Shown here piece after piece: positions 28,511 to 44,000 of a stretch of 64,000 bases of DNA. This DNA is from Agrococcus sp. KRD186 (GTDB taxonomy: Bacteria; Actinomycetota; Actinomycetes; Actinomycetales; Microbacteriaceae): contig NZ_JABFAP010000001.1 of NCBI RefSeq assembly GCF_017168255.1, positions 2,722,449-2,786,448 of the forward strand, in the 5' to 3' direction. How positions within the stretch are numbered: position 1 is the first letter of the stretch; each line of letters begins with the position of its first letter. The position numbers were made by a program, and so were the translations under genes. The notes under the pieces were generated by a model, which was not told the DNA's origin, made no database searches, and saw nothing but the letters and a program-made list of their open reading frames with translations.

Positions 28511-29215
28511 CTAGCGGCGCCGACCCGGCCCCGGCCGTCCCGAACGGCCGGGGCCACCCGGTCGACGCGGCCGGTTGGAGCCGGGCTTGGGCTTCGGCTT
28601 CGAGGGGCGGGGCTTCGCGCCGGTGGCCGCGTTGCCCGGCTCGACGCGGTGCGCTCGGTCGTCACGATGCTTGCCGTCACCGCGCGAGGAGCCAGCCTTG
28701 CGCCCGCGCGCGATGCCGATGAGCTCCTGGTGCAGGGGCGAGTCCGCCGCCTCGAGCCAGGCGAGCGCGATCGTCGTCGGCGGCAGGTCGGTCACCACGC
28801 GGTGGCGGGTCTCGGTGCCGCCGAGCGCGCGCGCGACCGACATCGGCACGATCGCGAGCCCGGCTCCCGTGGCGACGGTCTCGAGCAGCTGCGCGAGGCT
28901 CATCCCGCCCCGGTCGAGCATCGGCTCACCGGCGAGGTCGGCGCTCGTGACGGTCTCGAACGCGACGATCGGGTGGCCCTTCGCCGCCACCACCACCGGC
29001 AGCTCGTCGTAGAGCCGCACGATGTGCATGCCCTCCTCAGCGATGGGGAGCCGGGCCAGCACCGCATCGGCACGTCCCTCGACGAGCGCGGCCACCGCAT
29101 CCGCCTCGTCCACCTCGACCAGCTCGGCGCGCACATCGGGTACGCGCTCGCGCCATACGCGCAGCCACTTGGCCGGGGTCACCCCCGGCACACCGCCCAG
29201 CCTGAACCGCTCCAT
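28511..29215 (-). CDS. LysR-type substrate-binding-domain protein lacking a DNA-binding domain
   Basis: 234 aa, starting MERFRLGGVPGVTPAKW. The fold is that of the periplasmic-binding-like effector domain of LysR regulators (residues 1-170). The region between the RLG start and the PLHQELI end contains the two alpha/beta lobes (ADAVLARLPI, MHIVRLYDELPVVV, GAGLAIVP). There is no N-terminal winged HTH: the upstream in-frame sequence is low-complexity and the ATG at 29215 fits the family. Residues 180-234 are a Lys/Arg/Pro/Gly-rich basic tail. HTH-less proteins of this kind occur in actinobacteria with unknown role. The gene lies 28 nt downstream of the esterase gene on the same strand and is probably cotranscribed. 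Ligand and function are unknown. Confidence 0.75.
   Translation of the reverse strand: MERFRLGGVPGVTPAKWLRVWRERVPDVRAELVEVDEADAVAALVEGRADAVLARLPIAEEGMHIVRLYDELPVVVAAKGHPIVAFETVTSADLAGEPMLDRGGMSLAQLLETVATGAGLAIVPMSVARALGGTETRHRVVTDLPPTTIALAWLEAADSPLHQELIGIARGRKAGSSRGDGKHRDDRAHRVEPGNAATGAKPRPSKPKPKPGSNRPRRPGGPGRSGRPGPGRRR
28527..28555. terminator. Perfect 12-bp hairpin between convergent genes
   Basis: GGCCCCGGCCGT (28527-28538), loop CCCGA, then the exact reverse complement (28544-28555). It begins 54 nt after the giant gene's stop and lies inside the 3' coding end of the opposing LysR-like gene. No T-run follows, which is common in high-GC terminators. It may end transcription of the giant gene. 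Confidence 0.6.
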
Positions 29216-29243
29216 GCGCTCAGTCTGCCGTGCGCGCGGCGCC

Positions 29244-29867
29244 TCAAGCTCCAGCGCGCAGCAGGAAGGCGACCACGTCGGCGAGCTCCTCGGCGACGAT
29301 CGAGTGCGCGCGGTGGTAGGTGCGCCGATCGACGTCGAAGTGCGCATCGAGCCACGGCGCCGAGCGCTCGATCTTGTCGCGGTTGATCACCTCGTCGAGG
29401 TCGCCGATGGTCGTCAGCAGCGGGATGCGCGGCTGCATCGCCGCCAGCTCCGCATCGCCCGGCAGCTCACCGGCGTGCACGAACGAGGCCAGGTGAGCGA
29501 TGGAGGCGAAGCGATCGGGCGCGAGGCGCGCGAGCTGCACGGCCATCGCGCCGCCCTGCGAGAAGCCCAGCAGGTGCACGCGCGAGAAGCGCCCCTCGAG
29601 GCCGTCGAGCCAGGCGAGCACCGCCTGCGCGGCCTCGTCGATAACCGCGTGGTCGTCGCTGTCGACGGGCGAGAACTCGAACCAGGCGAAGCCGCCGCCG
29701 TAGGGGATCGGGCCGCGCAGCGAGGCGACCGTGAGGTGCGCCGGCAGGTGCGGGGCGAGGCCGAACAGGTCGCCCTCGTGCGAGCCGATGCCGTGCATGA
29801 CGAGCAGCAGCTCGCCGTCGGGCTCGCCCTCGCGCCAGCGGACGACGTCCGCGTCGATCTGCAGCAT
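29244..29867 (-). CDS. Alpha/beta-hydrolase carboxylesterase (phospholipase/carboxylesterase family)
   Basis: 207 aa, the usual size for this esterase family, which hydrolyses short-chain carboxyl or thioester bonds in the cytoplasm. Catalytic residues are visible: the nucleophile Ser103 in GFSQGG, an Asp in GDLDEV (156 or 158) and His188 in YHRAHSI. HGIGSHEGD (residues 25-33) supplies the oxyanion region. The start is fixed by a perfect AAGGAGG ribosome-binding site at 29874-29880, 6 nt before ATG. Upstream in-frame codons are a continuation of antisense sequence. The LysR-like gene follows after 28 nt, suggesting a two-gene operon. The substrate cannot be told from sequence. Confidence 0.88.
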   Translation of the reverse strand: MLQIDADVVRWREGEPDGELLLVMHGIGSHEGDLFGLAPHLPAHLTVASLRGPIPYGGGFAWFEFSPVDSDDHAVIDEAAQAVLAWLDGLEGRFSRVHLLGFSQGGAMAVQLARLAPDRFASIAHLASFVHAGELPGDAELAAMQPRIPLLTTIGDLDEVINRDKIERSAPWLDAHFDVDRRTYHRAHSIVAEELADVVAFLLRAGA

Positions 29868-29921
29868 GTCGTGCCTCCTTCGCGGGTGCCGCCACAACGG
29901 CGAGCGCCCTGCAGAACACCG

Positions 29922-29927
29922 TAGCCT
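29922..29927 (+). promoter_or_regulatory. Putative -10 box TAGCCT, leaderless arrangement
   Basis: TAGCCT matches the actinobacterial TANNNT -10 box and ends exactly 6 nt before the ATG at 29934, so transcription would start at or next to the start codon. No Shine-Dalgarno sequence precedes this ATG. No convincing -35 box is seen. Confidence 0.5.
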
Positions 29928-29933
29928 CGAAGC

Positions 29934-31178
29934 ATGACGAACACCTCGGCGACCACGCGGGTGCTGGGCACCGTCGGGGCCCGCTCGGGCGGCTCCGGGC
30001 GGGGCGGCGGCAGCCACCGCGCCCCCCGCAGCCGCCGCATCGGCCGGGTCGTCTCGCTCGACGCCGCGCGCGGCCTGCTCGTGCTCGCGACCGTCTTCTG
30101 GCTCGCCGCGCCGCGCCGCCCGTTCCCGGCCTCCGAGCCGTGGGGCGCGATCGGCCTCGACGCGATCGCGCTGCCCGCCTTCGCCGTGGTGCTCGGCTGC
30201 TCGTTCGCGATGGCGCAGCACCGCAGCTGGATGAGCGGCGGCCGCATGATCCGCCGCACCCTCATCCTGCTGCTGCTCGGCCTGGTGCTCGCCGCCGCTG
30301 CCGCGCTCGTCGCCGGCGCGGCGGCCGGCATCCCCTTCGACGCCGAGGCCGGCACGCTCGGTGGCCTGGAGCGCACGCGCATCGCGGGGCCGCTGGTGCA
30401 GCTGGGCGTCGCGGTCGCGGTTCTCGGCTTCCTCGGCATGCTCGCGCGCAGCTGGTCGGGCTGGTCGCTCGCCGTCGCCGTCTCCACCGCGATCGGCGCG
30501 GGCACGCTCTGGCTCAGCACCGGCCTGTGCGGCGAGCTCAGCGACCGCTGCAGCCCTGCGACCCTCATCGTCACCGGGGTGGCGGATGCCGCGGGCGCCA
30601 CCGCAGACCCGCTCATCACGGCGGGGGTCACCACGGTCGTCGCCGGGCTCGGCCTGGCGCTGCCGGCGGCCGCCGGCGCCGCCCTCGTGCACGCGCTGCT
30701 GCGCGCCCGCAGCGTCACCGGCGGCCAGCGCGGCCGCGTGATCGGCTACGGGCTGCTGGCGGCGCTGCTGACCGCCGTGCTCAGCGTGCTCGCCTACTTC
30801 ACGCCCACCGTCTGGGGGCAGCAGCCGCTGCAGCCGGCGACCGCGCTCTGGACGCCGCCGCTCACCCTCGCCGTCGCGACGCTGGCCAGCCTGCTCGCGA
30901 CCGCGATGCATCCGTCGATCGACACCGACCTGCGCGGCGGCACCTCGGCGCTGGGCATGTTCGCCCAGCCCTTCGCCGCCGTCGGCCGCATCAGCCTGCT
31001 GGCCGTCGGCACCACGCTCGCCGCCCGCACGCTGCTCGAGACCGTGTCGCCGAGCCCGGTCGCGTGGTTCGCCGGGCTGGGCGACATCCCGTCGATCGCG
31101 CTCGGGCTGGTGGTGGTGGCGCTGTGGCTGACGCTCGCGCTCTGGGCCGACCGCACGGGCCGCCGCCTGCGTCCCTGA
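29934..31178 (+). CDS. Polytopic membrane protein, heparan-glucosaminide acetyltransferase-like
   Basis: 414 aa with a basic, Gly/Ser-rich cytoplasmic N-terminus (1-38), then RVVSLDAARGLLVLATVFW (about 38-56). This is the R.xSLDxxRGL signature at the first membrane helix of acyltransferase-type and DUF1624/YeiB-like proteins. About ten hydrophobic helices follow, with a GRISLLAVGT helix near residue 355. Members of this superfamily move acyl groups across or at the membrane, but the substrate here is not predictable and an inactive relative is possible. It is transcribed divergently from the esterase operon and probably leaderless. The Nudix-like gene follows after 35 nt. Confidence 0.6.
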   Translation: MTNTSATTRVLGTVGARSGGSGRGGGSHRAPRSRRIGRVVSLDAARGLLVLATVFWLAAPRRPFPASEPWGAIGLDAIALPAFAVVLGCSFAMAQHRSWMSGGRMIRRTLILLLLGLVLAAAAALVAGAAAGIPFDAEAGTLGGLERTRIAGPLVQLGVAVAVLGFLGMLARSWSGWSLAVAVSTAIGAGTLWLSTGLCGELSDRCSPATLIVTGVADAAGATADPLITAGVTTVVAGLGLALPAAAGAALVHALLRARSVTGGQRGRVIGYGLLAALLTAVLSVLAYFTPTVWGQQPLQPATALWTPPLTLAVATLASLLATAMHPSIDTDLRGGTSALGMFAQPFAAVGRISLLAVGTTLAARTLLETVSPSPVAWFAGLGDIPSIALGLVVVALWLTLALWADRTGRRLRP

Positions 31179-31213
31179 GCCATGCCGACGCATCCGCCTG
31201 GCACCATGGGGCC

Positions 31214-31753
31214 ATGGCTGTGCGCACCCCCGACCCCAATCCAGGCTGGCTGAGCGACGACGAGCTGCAGCAGGCGCGCGAGCGCATGCCCATCCTCTAC
31301 GTCGAGGCCATCCCCGTGCGGCTCGACGGGCTCGGCCAGGTGACGGAGATCGGGCTGCTGCTGCGCATGAATGCGCAGAGCGAGATCACCCGCACGGTCG
31401 TCTCCGGCCGCGTGATGCGCGGCGAGCGCGTGCGCGACGCCCTCTACCGCCACCTCGAGAAGGATCTCGGGCCGATGGCCTTCCCGCAGCTGCCGGCCGA
31501 CCCGACCCCGTTCCACATCGCCGAGTACTTCCCGCTGCCGGGCGACGGCATCTACGCCGACGACCGCCAGCACGCCGTCTCGCTCTGCTACATCGTGCCC
31601 GTCACCGGCTCGTGCGATCCGCGGCAGGACGCCCTCGAGCTCACCTGGCTCTCGCCGGAGGCCGCCGCCTCAGAGCTCGTCACGAGCGAGATGGAGGGCG
31701 GCCGCGGCGCGCTCGTGCGGGCGGCGCTCGCCAGGCTCGGCGCACTACGCTGA
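31214..31753 (+). CDS. Nudix-fold protein (DUF4916-like) with a degenerate Nudix box
   Basis: 179 aa. GWLSDDELQQARERMPILYVE followed by a LLLR strand is typical of the small actinobacterial DUF4916/Nudix-related group. Residues 65-87 keep Nudix-box spacing (G-x5-E-x7-R) but read RHLEKDLGP where REUxEExGU is expected, so some metal-binding glutamates are missing. Pyrophosphohydrolase activity is therefore uncertain; a ligand-binding role is possible. The ATG at 31214 has CACCAT 6 nt upstream, resembling the leaderless pattern of its neighbours. The next gene starts 5 nt after its stop. Confidence 0.7.
   Translation: MAVRTPDPNPGWLSDDELQQARERMPILYVEAIPVRLDGLGQVTEIGLLLRMNAQSEITRTVVSGRVMRGERVRDALYRHLEKDLGPMAFPQLPADPTPFHIAEYFPLPGDGIYADDRQHAVSLCYIVPVTGSCDPRQDALELTWLSPEAAASELVTSEMEGGRGALVRAALARLGALR
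31746..31751 (+). promoter_or_regulatory. Putative -10 box TACGCT, leaderless arrangement
   Basis: TACGCT lies at the extreme 3' end of the Nudix-like gene and ends 6 nt before the GTG start at 31758. The GTG has no Shine-Dalgarno sequence, which favours an internal leaderless promoter. Confidence 0.4.
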
Positions 31754-31757
31754 ACCG

Positions 31758-32342
31758 GTGACCAGCACCGCGGCGAGCACCGCCGCCATGTCCATCGCCG
31801 AGGCGCAGGCCGACGTCCGCCGCATCTATCAGGGCGGGGCGGTCGGCCCGTGGGTCTCGAGCGCGATCTGGCTGATCGCCGCAGCCGTCACGACCTGGGG
31901 CTCCGAGGTCGCCGGTGCTGCGGCGCTGTTCCTCGGCGGCATCCTGATCTTCCCGCTCACGACCCTCGCCCTCACGCTGCTCGGAGGCCCCGCGGGCCTG
32001 CCGAAGGGGCACCCGATGATCGCGCTCGCGGCGCTCACCGCGATCACGGTGCCGATCGGGCTGATCGTCGCGCTCTGGCTGCTGCCGCAGTCGCCCCACA
32101 TCTTCACCTCTGCCGCCATGGTGATCGTCGGTGCCCACTACCTGCCGTTCGTGTTCCTCTACGGCATGCGCGTCTACGCGGCGCTCGCGGCAGTCCTCTG
32201 CGCCGGCGGCGTGCTCATCGCCCTCGCGGTGCCGAACCCCGGGCCCGTCGCTGCCTGGGCGGGTGCCGGGGTGCTCATCGTCTTCGGCTTCATCATCCGG
32301 CGCGCGTGCATGCGCATGGCGGCACCCGCCGACGACAGATGA
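31758..32342 (+). CDS. Small polytopic membrane protein of unknown function
   Basis: 194 aa, GTG start. An N-terminal cytoplasmic helix (MSIAEAQADVRRIYQGG, residues 11-27) precedes six or seven hydrophobic helices (about 30-45, 48-75, 84-108, 115-135, 138-155, 162-182) and a short basic tail. The layout, with a YQGG motif before the first helix, matches small DUF7010-type integral membrane proteins of unknown function. It follows the Nudix-like gene by 4 nt, so it may be cotranscribed as well as having its own promoter. Confidence 0.6.
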   Translation: MTSTAASTAAMSIAEAQADVRRIYQGGAVGPWVSSAIWLIAAAVTTWGSEVAGAAALFLGGILIFPLTTLALTLLGGPAGLPKGHPMIALAALTAITVPIGLIVALWLLPQSPHIFTSAAMVIVGAHYLPFVFLYGMRVYAALAAVLCAGGVLIALAVPNPGPVAAWAGAGVLIVFGFIIRRACMRMAAPADDR

Positions 32343-32365
32343 CGGATGCGCTCCGTCGCGCTCCG

Positions 32366-32371
32366 TAGGCT
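32366..32371 (+). promoter_or_regulatory. Putative -10 box TAGGCT, leaderless arrangement
   Basis: TAGGCT ends 6 nt before the ATG at 32378, the same spacing as at the two promoters upstream. No Shine-Dalgarno sequence is present before the ATG. Confidence 0.45.
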
Positions 32372-32377
32372 GGCGGC

Positions 32378-32895
32378 ATGAGTGCGCACTACCAGGTCAC
32401 CCTCGAGTGGGGAGCGGCCGGCATGCGGTCCGCGGCAGCCGACGTGATCGTCATCGCGGATGCCGACGGTGGGGCCGAGACGGCCGAGCTGCGCTCGCTC
32501 GTGCCCGGCTCCGCACTCGTGCTGGAGGCGGCGCTCGAGGGCGCCGCTTCCGTGGCCCGCGCCGCGCTCGACGAGCAGGAGCGGCGCGGCGACCGCGTCT
32601 CGATCGCGATCGTCGCGGCGGGAGAGCGCTGGGCGGACGGCTCGCTGCGCCCCACCGCGACCGACCTGCTGGTCGCCGGTCGCGTCGTCGACGAGCTGGC
32701 GACGCTCGGCATCGACTTCCACAGCCCCGCCTGCGCCGCGGCGTGCGCGGCAGCCGTCGCGCTCCGCGGCGCCACCAGGACCCTTGTCGCCGCCGAGGCG
32801 GTCGCCGCCGCCGACGCCACGGCCCACCCGGCCGCCGCCGCAGCCTCCGCACCAGAGCCGAGCACCGCATCCGCCACCCGAACAGGAGCAGCCCG

Positions 32896-32899
<4 letters not shown>
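32378..32899 (+). CDS. Short 2-phosphosulfolactate phosphatase (ComB)-like protein
   Basis: 173 aa. YQVTLEWGAAGMRSAAADVIVIADA (residues 5-29) aligns with the ComB N-terminus, and GERWADGSLRP followed by DLLVAGRVVDELATLG (82-111) with the conserved ComB centre, where Mg2+-dependent 2-phosphosulfolactate hydrolysis occurs in coenzyme M or sulfolactate metabolism. The protein is shorter than usual (about 230-250 aa): the central SxST segment is replaced or deleted and the C-terminus (132-173) is Ala-rich and low-complexity. Activity is doubtful and other sulfolactate genes are absent. Its TGA overlaps the ATG of the aldo/keto reductase (ATGA), indicating translational coupling. Confidence 0.65.
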
Positions 32900-33933
<1,034 letters not shown>

Positions 33934-33952
33934 CCCTCATCCCCCGTCCCTC

Positions 33953-34015
33953 CGCAGGTATAGGGCGGTTTGCTCTCTCGGCTCGCCACAGAGGGCAAAC
34001 CGCCGTATACCTGTG
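33953..34015. terminator. Long imperfect palindrome (about 26-bp stem) after the reductase gene
   Basis: AGGTATAGGGCGGTTTGCTC... (33956-33978) pairs with 33990-34012 across an 11-nt loop, with one mismatch and one G-T pair; three more pairs extend it to 33953-34015. It is noticeably less GC-rich than its surroundings. It could be a bidirectional terminator between the convergent reductase and SprT-like genes, or a copy of a dispersed REP-like palindrome. Confidence 0.55.
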
Positions 34016-34074
34016 AGGCGAGGCGGTGACCCGCACCTGGCGTGCATGGGCAGTGAGCACGCCCGGGTGCGGCA

Positions 34075-34188
34075 GCGAGCCCGCGCCGCGCGCTCAGGCG
34101 GCCTGCTGCTGCGCGAGCCCGCGCCGCGCGCTCAGGCGGCCTGCTGCCGCGCGAGCCCGCGCGGCACGCTCAGGCGGCCTGCTGCCGC
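34075..34188. repeat. Three tandem copies of a 38-bp unit overlapping the SprT-like gene's 3' end
   Basis: Copies at 34075-34112, 34113-34150 and 34151-34188. Copies 1 and 2 differ at one position and copy 3 at a few. Copy 3 contains the C-terminal QQAA codons and the stop of the SprT-like gene (minus strand); the other two are untranslated extra copies of that tail. This is a tandem duplication of a gene end, probably by replication slippage. Confidence 0.8.
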
Positions 34189-34628
34189 CTGCTCCACCGC
34201 ACCTCGACCAGGCTGCGAGCCGAGCGCGTGCAGGGCTTGCACGCGTAGCGGCCGCGCGGTGCCCGGAAGCGCACGTGCTCGTGCCCACCGGGGCACGAGC
34301 CCACCCAGCCCGCGCGCTCGGCAGCGATCTCGCCCTGGTGCGTGCGGCCGCCGACATAGCCGATCTCGCGCGCGGTGCGCCGCCACAACGGTCCGTGGCC
34401 GACGCGCGGGCCGACCATTGCGTGCGCCACCTCGTGCAGCAGCGTCTGGTGCACTTCGTCGTCGTCCCAGAGCGCGGCGAGATGCTTCGAGACGGTGATG
34501 CGCCGCGTCGTGAAGTTCGTCAGCCCGGCGCGCTTCGCGGCCCGGTCGAAGCCGAACGCCCATGAGTCGTCGAGGTGCAGCCGGATGAGCGCTTCCGCCC
34601 ACACCCGCACGCGTTCGAGATCAGCCAT
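34170..34628 (-). CDS. SprT-like zinc metalloprotein
   Basis: 152 aa. LLHEVAHAMVGP (residues 63-74) holds the HExxH zinc site of SprT/Spartan-type metallopeptidases, with WRRTAREIG downstream as in that family. C112 (SCPGG) and the later CKPC pair form an incomplete zinc-ribbon-like C-terminus. Family members act on DNA-protein crosslinks in eukaryotes; the bacterial role is unknown. The ATG at 34628 has GAAGGG 6 nt upstream. The final residues RRQQAA lie in a 38-bp tandem repeat, so length variants between strains are likely. Confidence 0.82.
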   Translation of the reverse strand: MADLERVRVWAEALIRLHLDDSWAFGFDRAAKRAGLTNFTTRRITVSKHLAALWDDDEVHQTLLHEVAHAMVGPRVGHGPLWRRTAREIGYVGGRTHQGEIAAERAGWVGSCPGGHEHVRFRAPRGRYACKPCTRSARSLVEVRWSRRQQAA

Positions 34629-34732
34629 CGTTCACCCTTCGACGGCTGCGAGCATGCCAGCAGTCGGGCAGGCGACGCGAACCGGACGCATCCGCCTGTG
34701 GATGACGATCGCCGCGCACGGGATGCTGCGGC

Positions 34733-35305
34733 TCAGCGCCCGCCCCAGATCGGATGGGTCGCGCGCGGCACATCCTGCTCGGCCCGCAGCGCCTCCGTCT
34801 GGTCGCGGTCGGTCGCGACCATGAGCGCCAGCTCTGCGGCCTCGAGCTGCTCGGCCGGCAGCTCAGCCTCGCGGCAGAGCTCCACCGCGACGGTGAAGTC
34901 GACGCAGGCCTCGTGCCACTGGCCCAGCGCGAAGTGCACGGTGCCGCGCTGCTGCAGCGCGTGCGCCCACAGCTCGACCCAGTCGTTCGAGCGCGACTCG
35001 GCGATGATGGCGGTGCATTCGCCCAGCGCGGTGCGCAGATCACCGCGTGTCTGGATGACGGATGCGCGCAGCAGTCGCGCCTCCGCCACCCGGTCGCGAG
35101 ATCCCGACGCCCGGGCGAGCGTCACCGCTTCGCTCGCGGCGGTGAGCGCGTCGTCGAGGCGGCCGATCGACTCGAGCAGCCAGGCGCGTTCGGAGACGGC
35201 GGCGAGCGATCGCTCCCTGCCGAGCTGTCGCAGCCGGCGCGCGACCGCGCCCACGTCGACCGCGTTGCGCAGCGCCGTCTGGTCGTAGCCGATCGACTCG
35301 CTCAT
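34733..35305 (-). CDS. TPR-like helical repeat protein of unknown function
   Basis: 190 aa from MSESIGYDQTALR. Residues 20-170 form paired amphipathic helices with TPR-like spacing: ERAWLLESIGRLDDALTAAS, then LRTALGECTAII, then QRGTVHFALGQWHEACVDF with small residues at turn positions. No enzymatic motif or signal peptide is seen. Proteins of this shape usually act as scaffolds. The start was placed at 35305 because upstream in-frame sequence is Arg/Ala-rich shadow of another frame. GACGAT lies 7 nt before the ATG, a possible leaderless -10 box. The end of the spermidine-synthase-like gene lies 61 nt upstream on the same strand. Confidence 0.7.
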   Translation of the reverse strand: MSESIGYDQTALRNAVDVGAVARRLRQLGRERSLAAVSERAWLLESIGRLDDALTAASEAVTLARASGSRDRVAEARLLRASVIQTRGDLRTALGECTAIIAESRSNDWVELWAHALQQRGTVHFALGQWHEACVDFTVAVELCREAELPAEQLEAAELALMVATDRDQTEALRAEQDVPRATHPIWGGR

Positions 35306-35366
35306 GCCCGCAATCGTCCCGCACGTGCGCCGATTCGCGGGGAGCACGCGCCGCATTCGGCGGCGG

Positions 35367-36197
35367 TCAGCCGAAGATGCCGCGATCCGGGGCCGGGCTC
35401 GGCGTCGCGTCGGCGTCGCGGGCCGGCAGCGCACCGCCGAGGAAGCGGCGCAGCTCGGCGCCCGCGACGACCTTGCCGGGCAGCGGGTCGCGGCGCAGGC
35501 CGCGCCCGATCTCGTCGAGATCCGGCAGCGTGGCACCGGCGATCGCCACCACGTTGCCGAACCGCCGACCCTTGAGCATGCCGGGGTCGGCGAGCGCGGC
35601 CACTTCGGCGTGCACCTCGAGCAGCGCCGCGAGCTGCCGCTTCGCGAACGCCAGCGTGCGGTCGTCAGCGATGTTCACGACCACCATGCCGCCCGGCGCG
35701 AGCAGCTCGCGCGCGAGCGCATGGAACTCCACCGTCGTCACGTGCGCCGGTGTCTGCGAGCCCGAGAACACATCCACCACCACCAGGTCGACGGCGCCGC
35801 GCAGCCCGGCCGGCAGCCGGCCGAGCTGCTCGCGCGCGTCGCCGTAGCGCACCCGGACGCTCGCGCCGCGGGGGAGCGGCGCGACCTCGCGCACCAGCTC
35901 GACCAGCAGCGGCTCGAGCTCGATCACCTGCTGCCGCGAGCCGCGCCGGGTCGCATCGATGTAGCGGGGGAGCGTGAACGCACCGGCGCCCAGGTGCACG
36001 GCGGTGATCGGCCCCGGCGGCAGTGCGTCGATCGCGTGACCCATCTGCTGCACGTACTCGTAGACCAGCAGCTCCGGCCGCTCCGGGTCGACGTGCGACT
36101 GCGGCGTGCCGTCGACGACGAGCTGCCAGCCGCCCGCTCCGGAGAAGCGCATCTCGGCGTGCAGGCCGCTCGAGAGGCGACGGGTGGGGGTGCTCAC
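35367..36197 (-). CDS. Spermidine-synthase-like methyltransferase-fold protein
   Basis: 276 aa, GTG start. A Rossmann-fold AdoMet/dcAdoMet-binding region is visible: HLGAGAFTLPRY (68-79) as motif I, an acidic IELEP (92-96) that would contact the ribose, YGDAR (119-123) and VVDVFSGSQTPAH (140-152). The order matches the spermidine synthase (SpeE)-like family, in which actinobacterial members without SpeD are often annotated as fused or orphan synthases. No membrane helices. The polyamine substrate is not certain; a generic methyltransferase is the alternative. It is divergent from rpoB, with a GACAAT -10 box 6 nt before its GTG. Confidence 0.8.
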   Translation of the reverse strand: MSTPTRRLSSGLHAEMRFSGAGGWQLVVDGTPQSHVDPERPELLVYEYVQQMGHAIDALPPGPITAVHLGAGAFTLPRYIDATRRGSRQQVIELEPLLVELVREVAPLPRGASVRVRYGDAREQLGRLPAGLRGAVDLVVVDVFSGSQTPAHVTTVEFHALARELLAPGGMVVVNIADDRTLAFAKRQLAALLEVHAEVAALADPGMLKGRRFGNVVAIAGATLPDLDEIGRGLRRDPLPGKVVAGAELRRFLGGALPARDADATPSPAPDRGIFG

Positions 36198-36203
36198 GCC
36201 ACC

Positions 36204-36209
36204 ATTGTC
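36204..36209 (-). promoter_or_regulatory. Putative -10 box GACAAT, leaderless arrangement
   Basis: On the minus strand GACAAT is followed by 6 nt and then the GTG start at 36197, repeating the spacing seen upstream of other genes in 29900-32400. No Shine-Dalgarno sequence fits. Confidence 0.45.
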
Positions 36210-36273
36210 CCGCGCCCGCCGGCGCCGTTAGCATCGGGCGTCGCGGGGCCGCCAGCCGACACGCCGGAGCGAC

Positions 36274-36302
36274 TGGACTTTCGCCGATCAGCGGCGTAAC
36301 GT
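36274..36302 (+). promoter_or_regulatory. Candidate rpoBC promoter
   Basis: TGGACT (36274-36279) and TAACGT (36297-36302) are spaced by 17 nt, giving a predicted start near 36309 and a leader of about 140 nt. A second candidate is TTGACG (36380-36385), 16 nt before CACGAT (36402-36407), nearer the gene. Either or both may be used; the 253-nt gap 36198-36450 contains no other gene. Confidence 0.45.
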
Positions 36303-36408
36303 TGCCGGTTGCGCTCACTGACATCCCCTCTGCCTTCATATTGCGGTCGGCACGCGCCCATCTCGGGCGCTTCAGGGTGTTGACGAGTCTCTCACCGACG
36401 ACACGATC

Positions 36409-36442
36409 CCGGGAAGACCCGCAACCCTTCCCGGCCCGGAGG
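36409..36442 (+). promoter_or_regulatory. rpoB leader hairpin and ribosome-binding site
   Basis: CCGGGAAG (36409-36416) and CTTCCCGG (36427-36434) form a perfect 8-bp stem. GGAGG (36438-36442) follows directly, 8 nt before the TTG at 36451. The Shine-Dalgarno sequence decides this TTG start. The stem could modulate ribosome access. Confidence 0.5.
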
Positions 36443-36450
36443 TATCTGCC

Positions 36451-39921
<3,471 letters not shown>

Positions 39922-39959
39922 TCCGGCAGCTGAACAGAATTCGACAAGAGGGAATTGCA

Positions 39960-43844
<3,885 letters not shown>

Positions 43845-43857
43845 TCGATCGCACGTG

Positions 43858-43890
43858 CAGGGGCCGCATCCGATTCGGGTGCGGCCCCTG
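43858..43890 (+). terminator. rpoBC terminator hairpin
   Basis: CAGGGGCCGCATCC (43858-43871), loop GATTC, and GGGTGCGGCCCCTG (43877-43890) pair over 14 bp with one G-T pair, 14 nt after the rpoC stop. There is only a short T-containing tail, as usual in high-GC genomes. Confidence 0.75.
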
Positions 43891-43952
43891 CGCCGTTCCC
43901 CGTGATTGGACCTCGAGCGGTGCGCCGCAGCCGACGCACACCGCTGCGTGCC

Positions 43953-43958
43953 TAGAAT
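43953..43958 (+). promoter_or_regulatory. -10 box TAGAAT of the gene downstream of rpoC
   Basis: TAGAAT is a close match to the sigma-A consensus, 42 nt before the ATG at 44001. The -35 region is weak (CCGAC at 43931-43935). Together with the terminator just upstream it makes the next gene its own transcription unit. Confidence 0.5.
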
Positions 43959-44000
43959 CAGCCGACGACGCGGCACCGTGCCGCTTCAGGAGGTTTGACG

